Shown: positions 53,745 to 63,780 of the stretch, one piece after another | Layout of the letters: each line of letters begins with the position of its first letter | Position numbering within the stretch: position 1 is the first letter of the stretch | Source: Brevibacillus invocatus | Lineage (GTDB): Bacteria; Bacillota; Bacilli; Brevibacillales; Brevibacillaceae | Direction of reading: 5' to 3' | Length of the DNA stretch: 64,000 bases | NCBI RefSeq assembly: GCF_003710915.1 | Contig: NZ_RHHR01000008.1 | Location: 62,001-126,000 of the forward strand | Translations under genes and position numbers: made by a program | Notes under the pieces: model-generated | Seen by the model: the letters and a program-made list of their open reading frames with translations, nothing else | Told to the model about the DNA's origin: nothing | Databases searched by the model: none

Positions 53745-54311
53745 CTAAAATTGAAAGGCTTGCTTTTTCATTTCCACCGGGATGCCAGCCGTGACGAGAA
53801 AAACCTGCTCACATTCCTGGGCAATACGCTGATTCATGATACCGGCGACATCCCGAAAGACTCTCCCGAGTGGATAATCCGGAACAATACCGTAGCCCAC
53901 CTCGTTTGTAACAAGCAGTAGAGAACCTGGAAACGTGCGAATGACCTCCTGCAATGCCATAATCTGCTCAAGTAAATGCTCTACTGAAGGGTGCCCTTCT
54001 CCACGCACCAACCAATTGGACAGCCACAGAATCAGACAATCGACCAAAAGGACAGTGCGACCATCCTGCACGTCCGGCCGTCCACCTAGTTCCGTCAGTT
54101 TTTCCGCCAGCTGAAAAGGTTCTTCTACCGTCTCCCAGTGAAAGGGAGAACTCTCCCGTCTTACTTGGTGCTGCTTGACCCGCTGCTCCAATTCCTCGTC
54201 AAAAACGGGACTCGTCGCGATATAGATGCCTCGTTCCCCGAGATGAGCGGCGTATCGCTCCGCAAACGTACTTTTTCCACTACGGGCTCCGCCCGTCACC
54301 AATGCAATCAT
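53745..54311 (-). CDS. cobU: Adenosylcobinamide kinase/guanylyltransferase
   Basis: 188 residues: P-loop GGARSGKS at 7-14, RRxSSPFHWETVEEP, DCLILWLSN and VTNEVGYGIVPDYPLGRVFRD, the conserved CobU stretch. It phosphorylates and guanylates adenosylcobinamide for salvage. ATG 54311 has GGAGGG; the frame extends upstream without use. Fourth gene of the B12 operon. Confidence 0.92.
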   Translation of the reverse strand: MIALVTGGARSGKSTFAERYAAHLGERGIYIATSPVFDEELEQRVKQHQVRRESSPFHWETVEEPFQLAEKLTELGGRPDVQDGRTVLLVDCLILWLSNWLVRGEGHPSVEHLLEQIMALQEVIRTFPGSLLLVTNEVGYGIVPDYPLGRVFRDVAGIMNQRIAQECEQVFLVTAGIPVEMKKQAFQF

Positions 54312-54348
54312 CCTGCACCCTCCAAACGCTGATCCTTCCCCTTGCGTC

Positions 54349-55125
54349 CTATCCACCTGCCTGCAGCATGATCTGCGGCAAATGATGAACCGGGTGCTCC
54401 AATACGATCGGTCTAGTGCCATAGACGTCTTCGATCAGACTGCTGCGCAATATTTCTTCGGGACTGCCCACGCTTACCTGCCTTCCCTTGTGGAGCATCA
54501 AAATCCGATCACAGTACAACGAGGCCAGATTCAAATCATGAAGCACCGCAACAACTGTAACCTGCGTCGTCTTTTGCCAGGAGCGCACGATATCCATCAG
54601 TTGGATCTGATAGCCGATATCGAGGTATGTCGTCGGTTCGTCCAGGAGCAGAACCATGGGCTTTTGCACCAATGCCTTGCCCAGCGCGACACGCTGTTTT
54701 TCTCCTCCACTCAAGTGATCGAGCGAACGCTGCTCAAGCTCACTCAGATTCAACATGTGAATGATCTCATCAATCAAGGGAGTAGGGTCCAAAGCTTCCT
54801 CGCCCAGCCAGTTCTGATAGGGGAATCTCCCCATCTCCAGCACTTCACGTACGAGAAATCCTACAGGTGGAAGAGCTTCCTGCTCCAGCACCGCCAGCAT
54901 TCGGGCGAGCTCCTTGCGAGAGTAGCGCGTGAGCAGCTTTCCATCTAGACGAATCTCACCCTGGTCCATTCCGACGACACCAGAGATCAGCTTGCAAAGC
55001 GTCGATTTTCCGCTTCCATTCGGGCCGATGATGCCGAAAAACTCCCCCTTGCTTACGGAAAACTGGATATCCTGCAGGACAGGCGTCTGATTGTAGGATT
55101 TATGCAGTCCGCTTACCTGGATCAT
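54349..55125 (-). CDS. btuD: ABC ATPase, corrinoid import
   Basis: 258 residues, FecE/BtuD group: Walker A GPNGSGKS at 34-41, signature HLSGGEKQRVALGKAL, Walker B VLLLDEPTTYLD. Four bases separate it from the permease. It works with btuC and btuF. Confidence 0.88.
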   Translation of the reverse strand: MIQVSGLHKSYNQTPVLQDIQFSVSKGEFFGIIGPNGSGKSTLCKLISGVVGMDQGEIRLDGKLLTRYSRKELARMLAVLEQEALPPVGFLVREVLEMGRFPYQNWLGEEALDPTPLIDEIIHMLNLSELEQRSLDHLSGGEKQRVALGKALVQKPMVLLLDEPTTYLDIGYQIQLMDIVRSWQKTTQVTVVAVLHDLNLASLYCDRILMLHKGRQVSVGSPEEILRSSLIEDVYGTRPIVLEHPVHHLPQIMLQAGG

Positions 55126-55129
55126 CTGA

Positions 55130-56167
55130 CTATCCTCTCCCCTGTTGTTTTCTCTTCCTTAACAAATAGGCGAAGAAGGGCGCGCCCAGAAAGGCCGTAA
55201 CGACACCCAATGGTATTTCTGTCGGGCTGAGCAGCATTCGCGCCAGCGTATCTGCCCACAGAACATAGATTCCTCCGAAGATCGTCGCCATCGGCAGCAG
55301 CAAGCGATAATCAGGGCCCATCATCAGCCTGACCAAATGCGGTACCACCAGTCCGACGAACCCGATAATTCCCGAGATGGATACTGCTGCTGCTGTTAAC
55401 ATAGTTGCTGTGACCAGGACAATCAATTTGGTTCGATCGACATGGACACCGAGATGCGCTGCCTGCCGCTCTCCCAATGCAAAAAGATTGAGTGAGCGCG
55501 CGTAGCTGATCAGCACAACCAATCCGATGATCAAATAAGGCAGCAGGACGTACGAAAACGCCCAGCCCCGAAAAGAAAGGCTGCCCAACAGCCAAAAGAT
55601 GATCTCATTGACCATCTTGTCTGACAAAGAGACCATGAAGGATACCAGTGAGCCCAAAAAGGCTTGCACCACGACGCCAGACAGCAGCAAGGTCTCGGTC
55701 TGGATCTTGCCCTGTGTATTCGCGAGACGCATGACAATCCATAGACTGAAAAGCCCAGTCAGAAACGCGACTACGGGTGTGCTCCATTGTCCGAGAAAGG
55801 CAATTTGCAAGCCAAAAAGCAAGAGAAAGGAAGCTCCGACAGCAGCACCCGATGCTACCCCCATCGTGTATGGATCTGCCAGTGGATTGCGCAATACGCC
55901 TTGAAAGCCCGCACCTGCCAGAGAAAGGGACGCTCCCACCAGAATGGCCAAGACCACACGTGGGAAGCGCACCTTCATTACGATTTGTTCAGCAGACTCT
56001 GGCCAGGTGACCGGGATGTGCTCTGCCATACCAGGAAGCTGATGCAGAAGGATCAGCCACACCTGCGACAGCGGCAGGCTGGCAGCCCCCATCGATATAC
56101 TCACGACGATAGAGAGGAGCAGCGTAGCAATTCCTACTCCTCCCCATGCAGCCAGTCGTCTCTTCAT
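55130..56167 (-). CDS. btuC: ABC permease, corrinoid import
   Basis: 345 residues, FecCD/BtuC type with about ten hydrophobic segments and the typical R-N-P-L-A-D-P and GFVGLVVPHLVRLMMGPDYR motifs. Coupled to btuF (stop TAG overlaps the spacing). Confidence 0.9.
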   Translation of the reverse strand: MKRRLAAWGGVGIATLLLSIVVSISMGAASLPLSQVWLILLHQLPGMAEHIPVTWPESAEQIVMKVRFPRVVLAILVGASLSLAGAGFQGVLRNPLADPYTMGVASGAAVGASFLLLFGLQIAFLGQWSTPVVAFLTGLFSLWIVMRLANTQGKIQTETLLLSGVVVQAFLGSLVSFMVSLSDKMVNEIIFWLLGSLSFRGWAFSYVLLPYLIIGLVVLISYARSLNLFALGERQAAHLGVHVDRTKLIVLVTATMLTAAAVSISGIIGFVGLVVPHLVRLMMGPDYRLLLPMATIFGGIYVLWADTLARMLLSPTEIPLGVVTAFLGAPFFAYLLRKRKQQGRG

Positions 56168-56168
56168 C

Positions 56169-57158
56169 CTACTTCACCCGATCGGGATAGATGGCCTTCG
56201 CCACTTCAATCAACCCTTGCGTGATCCGTGGCCCAGGACGGGACATGACATTTTCGTCCATGCCAAAAACCTGTTTTTCTTGGATCGCCTTGATTTTTTC
56301 CCATCCACTTCGTGTGACGATGATTTCCTCCAGATTTTTGCCGGTATTCTGATCGACGAGCCCTTTTGCATACAAAATCACGTCCGGATCATCTTGGACG
56401 ATTTTTTCCTCACTGATCTGATTCCAGCCTGTAGTATCGGAAGCGATATTGATTCCCTTGGCCAGTGTAATCAGTTCATCCATAAACTCTCCCTTGCCCA
56501 CCGTCCAGCCGGGAGCAAATTCGAGGTATACCTTTTTCATTTCCTCGGGCCCTAGATCTTGAACCGCCTCTGTAACCCGTTCGATATCCAGCTTCATCTG
56601 GCTGACAATCGCTTCTGCCTGTTCTTGCTTGTTGGTGATCTTGCCCATGAGCAAAATATTGTCCATGATTTCAGCCACGCTATTGGGGCGTGTGATGTAA
56701 ATTGGCAAACCTAAAGATTGGAGCTTTTCTGCGATCGGCTTATCCATCGAAATGCCGCCGATGACCAAGTCTGGACTCTGGGACAGAATCGCTTCTTCGT
56801 TCGGCTTGACAACTCCCCCCACCTTTGGCTTCTTTGTTGCTTCGGCAGGGTAGTCATCAAAATCGGACACACCCACGATTTGTTCTCCAAGACCCAGGGC
56901 AAACAAGATTTCCGTCTCTGCAGGAGACGTGGAAACAATGCGCTCAGGTGCTTTTTCAAACGTGATCTCTTTTCCGGTCGCATCCTTGACCGTAAGTGGA
57001 TACACGGTCTGCTTGGCAACCGATTCATCTGTATTTTGATGTGGTGTTTCCTGCTTTGCTTCAGGTGCAGGCTGAGCTTGAGGGGCTGCCTGCTCCGAAC
57101 ATCCCCATAATCCAATCGTCAACAGGACAGGGAGTCCCCATTTCCAAAAACGTTTCAT
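56169..57158 (-). CDS. btuF: Cobalamin-binding lipoprotein
   Basis: 329 residues with a signal peptide and lipobox (LWGC). Periplasmic-binding fold of the TroA/BtuF type, with APERIVSTSPAETEILFALGLGEQIVGVSDFDDYP and a long central helix. The cobalamin riboswitch upstream fixes the likely ligand class (corrinoid). GAGGAAG before the ATG. Confidence 0.9.
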   Translation of the reverse strand: MKRFWKWGLPVLLTIGLWGCSEQAAPQAQPAPEAKQETPHQNTDESVAKQTVYPLTVKDATGKEITFEKAPERIVSTSPAETEILFALGLGEQIVGVSDFDDYPAEATKKPKVGGVVKPNEEAILSQSPDLVIGGISMDKPIAEKLQSLGLPIYITRPNSVAEIMDNILLMGKITNKQEQAEAIVSQMKLDIERVTEAVQDLGPEEMKKVYLEFAPGWTVGKGEFMDELITLAKGINIASDTTGWNQISEEKIVQDDPDVILYAKGLVDQNTGKNLEEIIVTRSGWEKIKAIQEKQVFGMDENVMSRPGPRITQGLIEVAKAIYPDRVK

Positions 57159-57221
57159 CCGTGCTTCTTCCTCTCTTCTTCCATTCCATCATCACGATTC
57201 CTATGAAATCGACACCTACTA

Positions 57222-57262
57222 ACGAAAAACCCTTTGAATCCACGAAGGAAACAAAGGGTCGG
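57222..57262 (-). terminator. B12 riboswitch terminator
   Basis: ACCCTTTG / CAAAGGGT arms, then TTTTTCG on the minus strand. Confidence 0.75.
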
Positions 57263-57356
57263 CTTTATGCTCAGGAGGCGTGGACACACAACGATATCCT
57301 ATACTTCCCAATCCAGCCGATCCTCTCCGCGAAGGAACGCAGGTAAACGTACAACA

Positions 57357-57514
57357 GGCAGGTCTCCTGGCTCACGGGTATCAGATGCCCTCCCCTTCCC
57401 GTTTCCATAGAAACAGTGGCACGGAGGACCCTACCCGATTTACAGTGGCGGGACCGCGCCGGATTCTCACCGGCTTCCCTTTTCACCTGTCCATTTCGGA
57501 CGAGGCACCTGTTG
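57357..57514 (-). promoter_or_regulatory. Cobalamin riboswitch
   Basis: Minus strand in order: AACAGGTGCC, AAAGGGAAGCCGGTG, AATCCGGCGCGGTCCCGCCACTGTAA, AGCCAGGAGACCTGCC. These include the B12-box and are diagnostic. It controls btuF-btuC-btuD-cobU. Confidence 0.95.
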
Positions 57515-57515
57515 T

Positions 57516-57543
57516 TTTATACATAGTGAACGTGATGAATCAA
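57516..57543 (-). promoter_or_regulatory. Promoter of the B12 operon
   Basis: TTGATT (57538-57543), 16-base spacer, TATAAA (57516-57521), just upstream of the riboswitch. Confidence 0.55.
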
Positions 57544-57603
57544 CCATATTCTCGTATCATCATAGCATTCCTGTCAGCAAAAAAGAAGGAGGAATGGCGA
57601 GGC

Positions 57604-59496
57604 TCACATGTATTTGTCCTGGTAGTGCGAAAGAGCGAGCAGAGGCCAGATCCACTGATAGCTATGGTAGGCAAAATACGTACCTCCTGGACGCCCACCC
57701 CCTGTGGGATAAAAGGAAGTCCAATCGCCAGCCGGCTTTCGTCTCGTCAAGAATCGAATGCCGTGCTCCACGGCAGGGGTAGGTTTGGGAGAGGCTGCGA
57801 TCAGGGCATCAACCGCCCATGCTGTTTGGGAAGGCGTACTCGCTCCCAGAGGAATATAGGTTTTCTTCTCGTCGCTCAGACACGATTCCCCCCAGCCCCC
57901 GTCGGGATTCTGTATCCTTTGGAGCCAAAGAACCGCCTTTTGGATGGCAGGATAATCAGGCGGGAGACCCACAGCGATCATACCCGTCAGGGCAGCCCAC
58001 GTCCCGTACACGTAGGCGATCCCCCACCTCCCGTACCAAGAGCCGTCAGCCTGCTGGTTTGCGAGTAGCCAGCTAATCGCACGAGCAATGCGTGGATCTG
58101 ATACGCTCATCCCTGCATAACGACCGAGAAATTCCAGCGTCCGGCCCGTCAAATCCGCCGTGGAGGGATCTGTACTGACGGTATCCGCCCCTTCGATCGG
58201 CAGGTTTCGCACCAGCGCAGAATCCGTATTTTTTTCAAAGGCAGGCCACCCACCGTCGTCGTTTTGCATGGATAAGAGCCAAACCAGACCACGGTTCCAA
58301 GCGGCGGCTGCCAGTTGATCAGTCTTGGCCTGATTATGCAGGGCTCTCAAGGCAGCCGTCGTATCATCGATATCCGGATTCATCGTGTTGTGATCGGAGA
58401 ATCCCCAACCACCGGGTTTCACTCCGGGATTGCGAATTTTCCAGTCTCCGTAAGTCGTTTGCTGTTTGCTCAGGAGATAACGATTGGCCTGTGAAATCGC
58501 GGGGTGAGAAAAGGAGAGTCCGCTGCGCTGCAAGGAATGGGACGATAGAGCGGTGTCCCAGACAGCGGAGGTCGCAAGCTGCAGGTGTACGCCAGCAGCT
58601 TGCGAGCATACAGAGGCTTTGAGCCCAGCTACAGCCTTCTGAATGACAGGATCTCGAGAAGAGTAGCCGCGTGCAAGCAGCGCATAAATCATGAGGGTGG
58701 TGGATGTGGAGTAATTGTACAGCGTTCCGTCCGGTTCAATACGCGAAAGCATAAACTGCTCCAGTCTTCGAAGGCCTACTTCGTGAAGCTTGCCAGGCAG
58801 AAAAGGAAGTCGCTGCACATAGTCGTGGGTCGAGGATAGCAAGGCTTGCCCATCTTTGGCGAAGCGTTCGAGGATACCATGTGGATAGATGCCCGGAGCG
58901 ATGGGGTGAACGGCGTACAAATCAGACAGATCGGGTGTGTACGGGAGCTTTTTTACGTATTTTCGATCTGCACAAATCATCATAGGCGCCAAATGAACAC
59001 GGGCATACCCGACAAAATCATAGAAGCTGACGGGCAAGCTCGGAGGAAGTAAAGCCAGCTCTACAGGAACGATAAAATGCGCAGGCCACTGGTATTGTCC
59101 TGTCAAAGCAGTTGTGATCTTGGTCAGCAGGTTCGCCTGGGTAAGCCCTCCCCTTTCTCGGATAAAGGAACGGGCTAGCGCCATTCTCGGCTCATTTTTC
59201 GTATACCGGCCAGAGAACAACAGGGCGTAGTAAGAATCAATCGTAGCAGACAAATTCCCTTGTGGTTCGTCCGGATACAGTTTCCATGAACCGTCATCCT
59301 GCTGCTTGGAAACGATATGGCTGACCAGTTTTTCAATCAATCCTTCATCATCAATAGAAAGGGTTCGCAATAGGATGATCATGTGCGAATCTGTCATGGG
59401 AGAGGTTTCTAGACAAAATCGCCAGGATCCGTCTGCCTTCTGCCATTCGACCATAGAGGTCTGAATACGCCGAATTTCCGTTTGTACATCGCTCAC
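57604..59496 (-). CDS. shc: Squalene-hopene cyclase
   Basis: 630 residues, full length. Catalytic DxDD motif DIDD at about 375-378 and several QW repeats (DGSW...; QNPDGGWGES; QADGSWYGRWG). It cyclises squalene or similar to hopanoids in the membrane. GTG start with GGAGGT (59496). I see no squalene synthase (hpnCDE) next to it. Confidence 0.92.
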   Translation of the reverse strand: MSDVQTEIRRIQTSMVEWQKADGSWRFCLETSPMTDSHMIILLRTLSIDDEGLIEKLVSHIVSKQQDDGSWKLYPDEPQGNLSATIDSYYALLFSGRYTKNEPRMALARSFIRERGGLTQANLLTKITTALTGQYQWPAHFIVPVELALLPPSLPVSFYDFVGYARVHLAPMMICADRKYVKKLPYTPDLSDLYAVHPIAPGIYPHGILERFAKDGQALLSSTHDYVQRLPFLPGKLHEVGLRRLEQFMLSRIEPDGTLYNYSTSTTLMIYALLARGYSSRDPVIQKAVAGLKASVCSQAAGVHLQLATSAVWDTALSSHSLQRSGLSFSHPAISQANRYLLSKQQTTYGDWKIRNPGVKPGGWGFSDHNTMNPDIDDTTAALRALHNQAKTDQLAAAAWNRGLVWLLSMQNDDGGWPAFEKNTDSALVRNLPIEGADTVSTDPSTADLTGRTLEFLGRYAGMSVSDPRIARAISWLLANQQADGSWYGRWGIAYVYGTWAALTGMIAVGLPPDYPAIQKAVLWLQRIQNPDGGWGESCLSDEKKTYIPLGASTPSQTAWAVDALIAASPKPTPAVEHGIRFLTRRKPAGDWTSFYPTGGGRPGGTYFAYHSYQWIWPLLALSHYQDKYM

Positions 59497-59524
59497 CTGG
59501 TTCACCTCCGCAAAAATATGCTAG

Positions 59525-59600
59525 TAGAAAACTTGGCTGCTCCAAGCTTTTGGCGGAGCCTAAGTACCCAAAAGGCACAGGTAAACTTTTCGATCGTACA
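59525..59600. repeat. REP-like palindromic repeat, copy B
   Basis: 38 of 41 bases identical to copy A (1376-1416). The hairpin is imperfect here. Ends GTAAACTTTTCGATCGTACA, similar to the end of copy A. It lies between divergent shc and the DUF2515 gene. Confidence 0.55.
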
Positions 59601-59620
59601 ACGAAAGGAGGAGAGATCTC

Positions 59621-60789
59621 ATGGAATTACCGTGGTTCTTGGCTCCCCATCTCCTTTCCTTCGCTAAGGAATGTAAGAAGGTAAAGGCAAAAGGCCACGC
59701 AAAGCAAGCAGCAGCATCCCTTTCAGAGAAAGATCAGGAAACGATAGAGCGCATCCAACAACAAACGCGTGACTGGAATGGTGACAATATCAGTCGAACC
59801 AGTGCCTATCTAACTTTTTATCAAAAGCGCCCCGAGGTTCAATGGGCTTTACTAGCTCATCTGGTCTCCCGAAACGCCGGATGGAATATGACCGATCTGC
59901 GCGGAGAATTCCTTCCACGGCTGCTTTCAGCCAATTATTACTGTATGAGGAAAGCGTCAAGCAACAGACCAATCTTTTTCATCTACTCTCCCGGCTCCAT
60001 GTCTCCTCGTTCATGCAGGGTGCCTGGAATCACTTTTGGAAAACAGGGGATCGCCAGCTTTTGACCATCAGCTTGATCATCAATGAACAGCACTATCTTG
60101 AAGAGCAGGTCATGCGAGATCAGAAGTACCAGAAAACAGTCATACAGACGCTGCCCTTTACCCTTCAGGAGCTGCTATCTCTAGGTCACATTCTTTTCCC
60201 TAGCCAGATGAAAGGATCAGGAGGAAGTCCGTTGCGGCTATACGGGGATAAAGTCTCACATTTTGCTTCCCTATCTGAGCGCATTGCATTAGGCAAAAAA
60301 TTGTACGCGCTCTTGTTCAGGGATTCAGCTCGGTTGGAAGGAATTCTGGCATGGGCCGTCAACCAACCACACAGCGGGTCGAGAAAAGATTATTGGCCAC
60401 ATCTCTTTCACGATGTAAACGAATCGGTGCCCGGTCAGCCTAACGTCAAAAAATTGAGCAATTGTCGGCTCAGAGCCGGTGCGAAACGCCTGTATTCCCC
60501 TATTCTCCGGCATGCATGGGAGCCTGAAGAGCATGCACCACCGACGCATCAAGACTGGTATCGTGGTGATCTTAGCGTCTTGCGCATGTTCATCTCGTCC
60601 GAAAACCTTGTACGCGACGAAAAGATGGGGGACGTGTATTGCCACGCACTAGAGACGATCGAGCTTGCCGTGATCGCCCGAGGCAAAATTTTTCCTGCCT
60701 ATCCTCGCTCTCCCCGAAAAAAACGGCTCCAGTTGCTTGCGCCGCCTTCTACGCATCGATCATCCTCTGAAGACGCAAAAAACCCTTGA
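59621..60789 (+). pseudogene. DUF2515 family gene, frameshifted
   Basis: The first frame (59621 to about 59935) starts after AAAGGAGGAG with MELPWFLAPHLLSFAK... RNAGWNMTDLRGEFLPRLLS. The family sequence then continues in another frame (+2), LLLYEESVKQQTNLFHLLSRLHVSSFMQGAWNHFW, to the stop at 60789. Near 59930 some 20-25 residues that I remember as present in relatives (YppC-like) seem missing, so an out-of-frame deletion, or an assembly error, is likely. Function unknown. Confidence 0.75.
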
Positions 60790-60815
60790 ATCCCTAAAGG
60801 GACCCAAGGGTTGGC
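60777..60815 (-). terminator. Terminator
   Basis: AACCCTTG / CAAGGGTT arms with an inner TCCCT/AGGGA stem and T-run on the minus strand. Confidence 0.75.
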
Positions 60816-60836
60816 AACTCAGCAGCCATGTGCATG

Positions 60837-61787
60837 TTAGGCATTGCTTTTCTTTTGCAAATAATCCTCAATCCCCATCGCACAAACACTAAGATCAAGC
60901 TTGATGATATCGAAAACAGCATGGCCATCGCCAATTCCAAGCGGCTTCAAATGTTCTGCAACTTTTGCCAGAAGTCTATCGCAAAGTACGTCATGCCCCA
61001 GACCTTCCGCGATGACTTTTTCTCCCTCCGCTACAAAAATCGGAAGCCACTCTGTTACCTGCCGGAACGCTTCTTCTACCTGCTCGCTCATGCCGAAATG
61101 CCCGAAGTACAGCCTGTCCAATTTTCGTTCCCGGAATCTCGCGATAGAAGCCAGCATCGCATCCGGGCTGAATTGGTTGGGAGATGTGGAGGGCAAGAAG
61201 AAATCGATTCCCTCCCTTTTCAAGGTGCAATAGTAGACACCTGCCGTATCTCCTGTAAACATCCCGTTACTCACCGGATCATAGATACTGAAATGATGAT
61301 TGGCATGCCCCGGAGAATCCAGGAATTCAAGCGTGCAATCAGGCCCGATCGTCAGCTTTTCTCCATCAGCGCGAATGAGCAGCCTCTCCTCTGGAACGGG
61401 CAGGATCGGATCAAACAATTCATCGAACTGCTCGCCATAGACTGCCCTCGCTCCTGCAATCAGTCGGCTGGGATCTACCAGGTGGCGCGCTGCCTTGGGA
61501 TGGAGCACGACTGTAGCGTTCGGGCACTCCTGAAGAAGCAACCCCGCTCCCCCAGCATGATCGAGATGAATATGTGTCAGGATCACGTATTTTACCTGCT
61601 CCAACGAAAAGCCTAGCTGCTTCAGCCCAGATCGGATGTATGGAACAGAAGGGCTTGGTCCCGTTTCAACCAAAGTCAGCTGCTCTTCTGCGATCACGTA
61701 TGTGCCCGTTCGTTCCGGAAGCCCCCAGTCATAGCCGTCGATCAGATGAATCCGTTTGCCCAGTTCGATGGGTGAGTGGTCGTGCAT
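60837..61787 (-). CDS. MBL-fold metallo-hydrolase
   Basis: 316 residues. THIHLDHAGG (metal site), then H in SPGHANHH, GDTAG and FGHFG. Larger than the glyoxalase II-like protein at 151, with a C-terminal extension (about 220-316). Substrate unknown. ATG 61787 has AAAAAGGAGG. Confidence 0.8.
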   Translation of the reverse strand: MHDHSPIELGKRIHLIDGYDWGLPERTGTYVIAEEQLTLVETGPSPSVPYIRSGLKQLGFSLEQVKYVILTHIHLDHAGGAGLLLQECPNATVVLHPKAARHLVDPSRLIAGARAVYGEQFDELFDPILPVPEERLLIRADGEKLTIGPDCTLEFLDSPGHANHHFSIYDPVSNGMFTGDTAGVYYCTLKREGIDFFLPSTSPNQFSPDAMLASIARFRERKLDRLYFGHFGMSEQVEEAFRQVTEWLPIFVAEGEKVIAEGLGHDVLCDRLLAKVAEHLKPLGIGDGHAVFDIIKLDLSVCAMGIEDYLQKKSNA

Positions 61788-61854
61788 GGTAACGCCTCCT
61801 TTTTCGATCACATCGGAATTGACCCAATATTTCCACTTTAAATGTAACATGAAA

Positions 61855-61888
61855 GCAGGCTGCCGGGCATCTCCCCACGGCAGCCTGC
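61855..61888. terminator. Bidirectional terminator
   Basis: GCAGGCTGCCG / CGGCAGCCTGC arms between ppaC and the MBL gene. Confidence 0.75.
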
Positions 61889-61899
61889 AATTTTTCTTT

Positions 61900-62832
61900 T
61901 TATAGTGCTTGGAACGTATCGGTCAAGACTGGTACAACTTGTTTCTTGCGTGATACGACGCCTTTGAGAACTGCCTTGTTGGCATTCAGCTGGACGTTGT
62001 AGGCTTTCTCAACGACGTGAGCCGCTTTTCCTAACGCCAAAGCCACGGAATCGTTATTCAAAATATCCGTTACGACGAAGAGGAACAAATCCAGTCCCTT
62101 TTCATCGATGATCGCGGTCAATGCCGCTTCCAGCTCAGCTTGACGATGCATGATATCATTTACATCTACTGCGTTTACTTGGGCGATTTCCACTTTCGCA
62201 CTGCCCATTTGGAATTCTTTCGCATCGAGGGAGATCAGCTCTGCAATGGTTTTATCACTCAGGTCAGCACCTGCCTTCAGCATAGCCAGACCGTATGTTT
62301 GCAAATCTACGCCTGCGATTGCAGCGAGGTCGTGTGCAGCTGCCACGTCCTGCTCTGTGCAAGTTGGCGATTTCAGCAAGAGGGTGTCCGAGATGATAGC
62401 AGAAAGCATCAAGCCTGCGATTTCTTTCGGAATCTCCACGCCATTTTCTTTGTACAGCTTTTTGAGAATCGTGGTGGTGCAGCCAACTGGCTCTACACGC
62501 ATATAGAGCGGGTTGCTGGTTTCGAAATTGGCGATGCGGTGATGGTCAATGACTTCCACCACTTGTACCTGCTCAATATCCGAAGCGCTTTGTTGACGCT
62601 CGTTATGGTCTACCAGAATGACTTCCTTACCTTCATTCGCTACGGTTTCTACCTGGCGAGGTGCTTCTACCTTGAAGTAGTCCAGCACGAATTGCGTTTC
62701 ACCATTCAGTACTCCCAGGCGAACCGGTTCAACGTTTTCACCCAGTTTGGATTTCAGGTCTGCGTAAACCAGTGCAGAGCAGATGGAATCAGTATCAGGA
62801 TTTTTATGGCCGAAGATCAGTTTTTTTTCCAC
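61900..62832 (-). CDS. ppaC: Mn-dependent inorganic pyrophosphatase
   Basis: 310 residues, DHH family [16 protein letters not shown] at the start (metal-binding His and Asp), [14 protein letters not shown], and C-terminal SRKKQVVP. Usual length. GTG start with AAGGAG. Confidence 0.95.
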   Translation of the reverse strand: MEKKLIFGHKNPDTDSICSALVYADLKSKLGENVEPVRLGVLNGETQFVLDYFKVEAPRQVETVANEGKEVILVDHNERQQSASDIEQVQVVEVIDHHRIANFETSNPLYMRVEPVGCTTTILKKLYKENGVEIPKEIAGLMLSAIISDTLLLKSPTCTEQDVAAAHDLAAIAGVDLQTYGLAMLKAGADLSDKTIAELISLDAKEFQMGSAKVEIAQVNAVDVNDIMHRQAELEAALTAIIDEKGLDLFLFVVTDILNNDSVALALGKAAHVVEKAYNVQLNANKAVLKGVVSRKKQVVPVLTDTFQAL

Positions 62833-62910
62833 GTCACATACTCCTTAATCTTGTTTTGGCGAGAAGATTATACCATAGTTTAGAGGATATTCGCACGTAT
62901 CATTATAGGT

Positions 62911-63681
62911 TCATCTCGAAGGATTGGAAAGCCTTGCCTGTCGGTAATGCACGACTGCCGATTGTACAAACGCGATGATTTCGGGATCGATCGGATATTG
63001 AAAAGCAAGCTCGGGTGCTTCCTTCTGAATACGCCACGCCTTTTTTTGCAATTCTTCTCTTCCGGCAAAAATCTGATCCGACGCCTCCGCGATCCTCCGT
63101 GCCCAGCTTTGTGCCTTTTCCGATAAGGGATCGCGTTCCCCATCCTTTTTGATTTCGGAAAAAACCTCAATAAACACATTGGTTCGTGGGTCATCTGACT
63201 GCATGAGCGGAAGCTGTGTCCGTAGAAACTCCAGCTCATCCGGTGTGAACAGATGGTGTTGCACATGTACCTTGGAGTCTGGCTTTTCCTCATAAAGGAG
63301 GTAGAGATACCGGAATAAATTCTCCCAGTCCATTTTTCCCTCGAGCTTGATCGATCGTTGCACCACAAGGACGATTTCCTGCATGAGCTTGTATTTTTTC
63401 AATTGCTTTTCAATCTCTGTCAGCTGCTGTTGCAATAAATCCTCCCAGCCGAGAGCAGCTTCCTCAAAGATTAATTTTACTTGCTTCAGACTTAAGCCAA
63501 GCGATTTGAGCAAGCGAATCTTGTACAATTTTTCAACATCTTCATCGGTATACACACGATGTCCGCCATCCGAGACAAAAGACGGCGTCAAGAGGCCAAT
63601 CTGATCGTAGAATCGGAGCGTTCGTTTGGTTGCACTGAGTTTTTTGGCGATTTCACTGGTGGAGTAGGTATTTTGAGTCAA
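62911..63681 (-). CDS. MerR-family regulator
   Basis: 256 residues: N-terminal winged helix (YSTSEIAKKLSATKRTLRFYDQIGLLTPSFVSDGGHRVYTDEDVEKL), dimerisation helix, and a C-terminal TipAS/MTA-like helical domain (about 110-256). TTG start after AAGGGAG. Possibly drug- or stress-responsive. Confidence 0.85.
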   Translation of the reverse strand: MTQNTYSTSEIAKKLSATKRTLRFYDQIGLLTPSFVSDGGHRVYTDEDVEKLYKIRLLKSLGLSLKQVKLIFEEAALGWEDLLQQQLTEIEKQLKKYKLMQEIVLVVQRSIKLEGKMDWENLFRYLYLLYEEKPDSKVHVQHHLFTPDELEFLRTQLPLMQSDDPRTNVFIEVFSEIKKDGERDPLSEKAQSWARRIAEASDQIFAGREELQKKAWRIQKEAPELAFQYPIDPEIIAFVQSAVVHYRQARLSNPSR

Positions 63682-63731
63682 GCTGGATCACTCCCTTACC
63701 GCTCATTGTAACGAATGAGAACGATGGTATG

Positions 63732-63768
63732 CAAAAAAGCTGTCAGCCTCTTGGCCAACAGCTTTTGG
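63732..63768 (-). terminator. Terminator
   Basis: AAAAGCTGT / ACAGCTTTT arms with T-run, after the SDR fragment. Confidence 0.7.
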
Positions 63769-63780
63769 CAAAACACTCCT

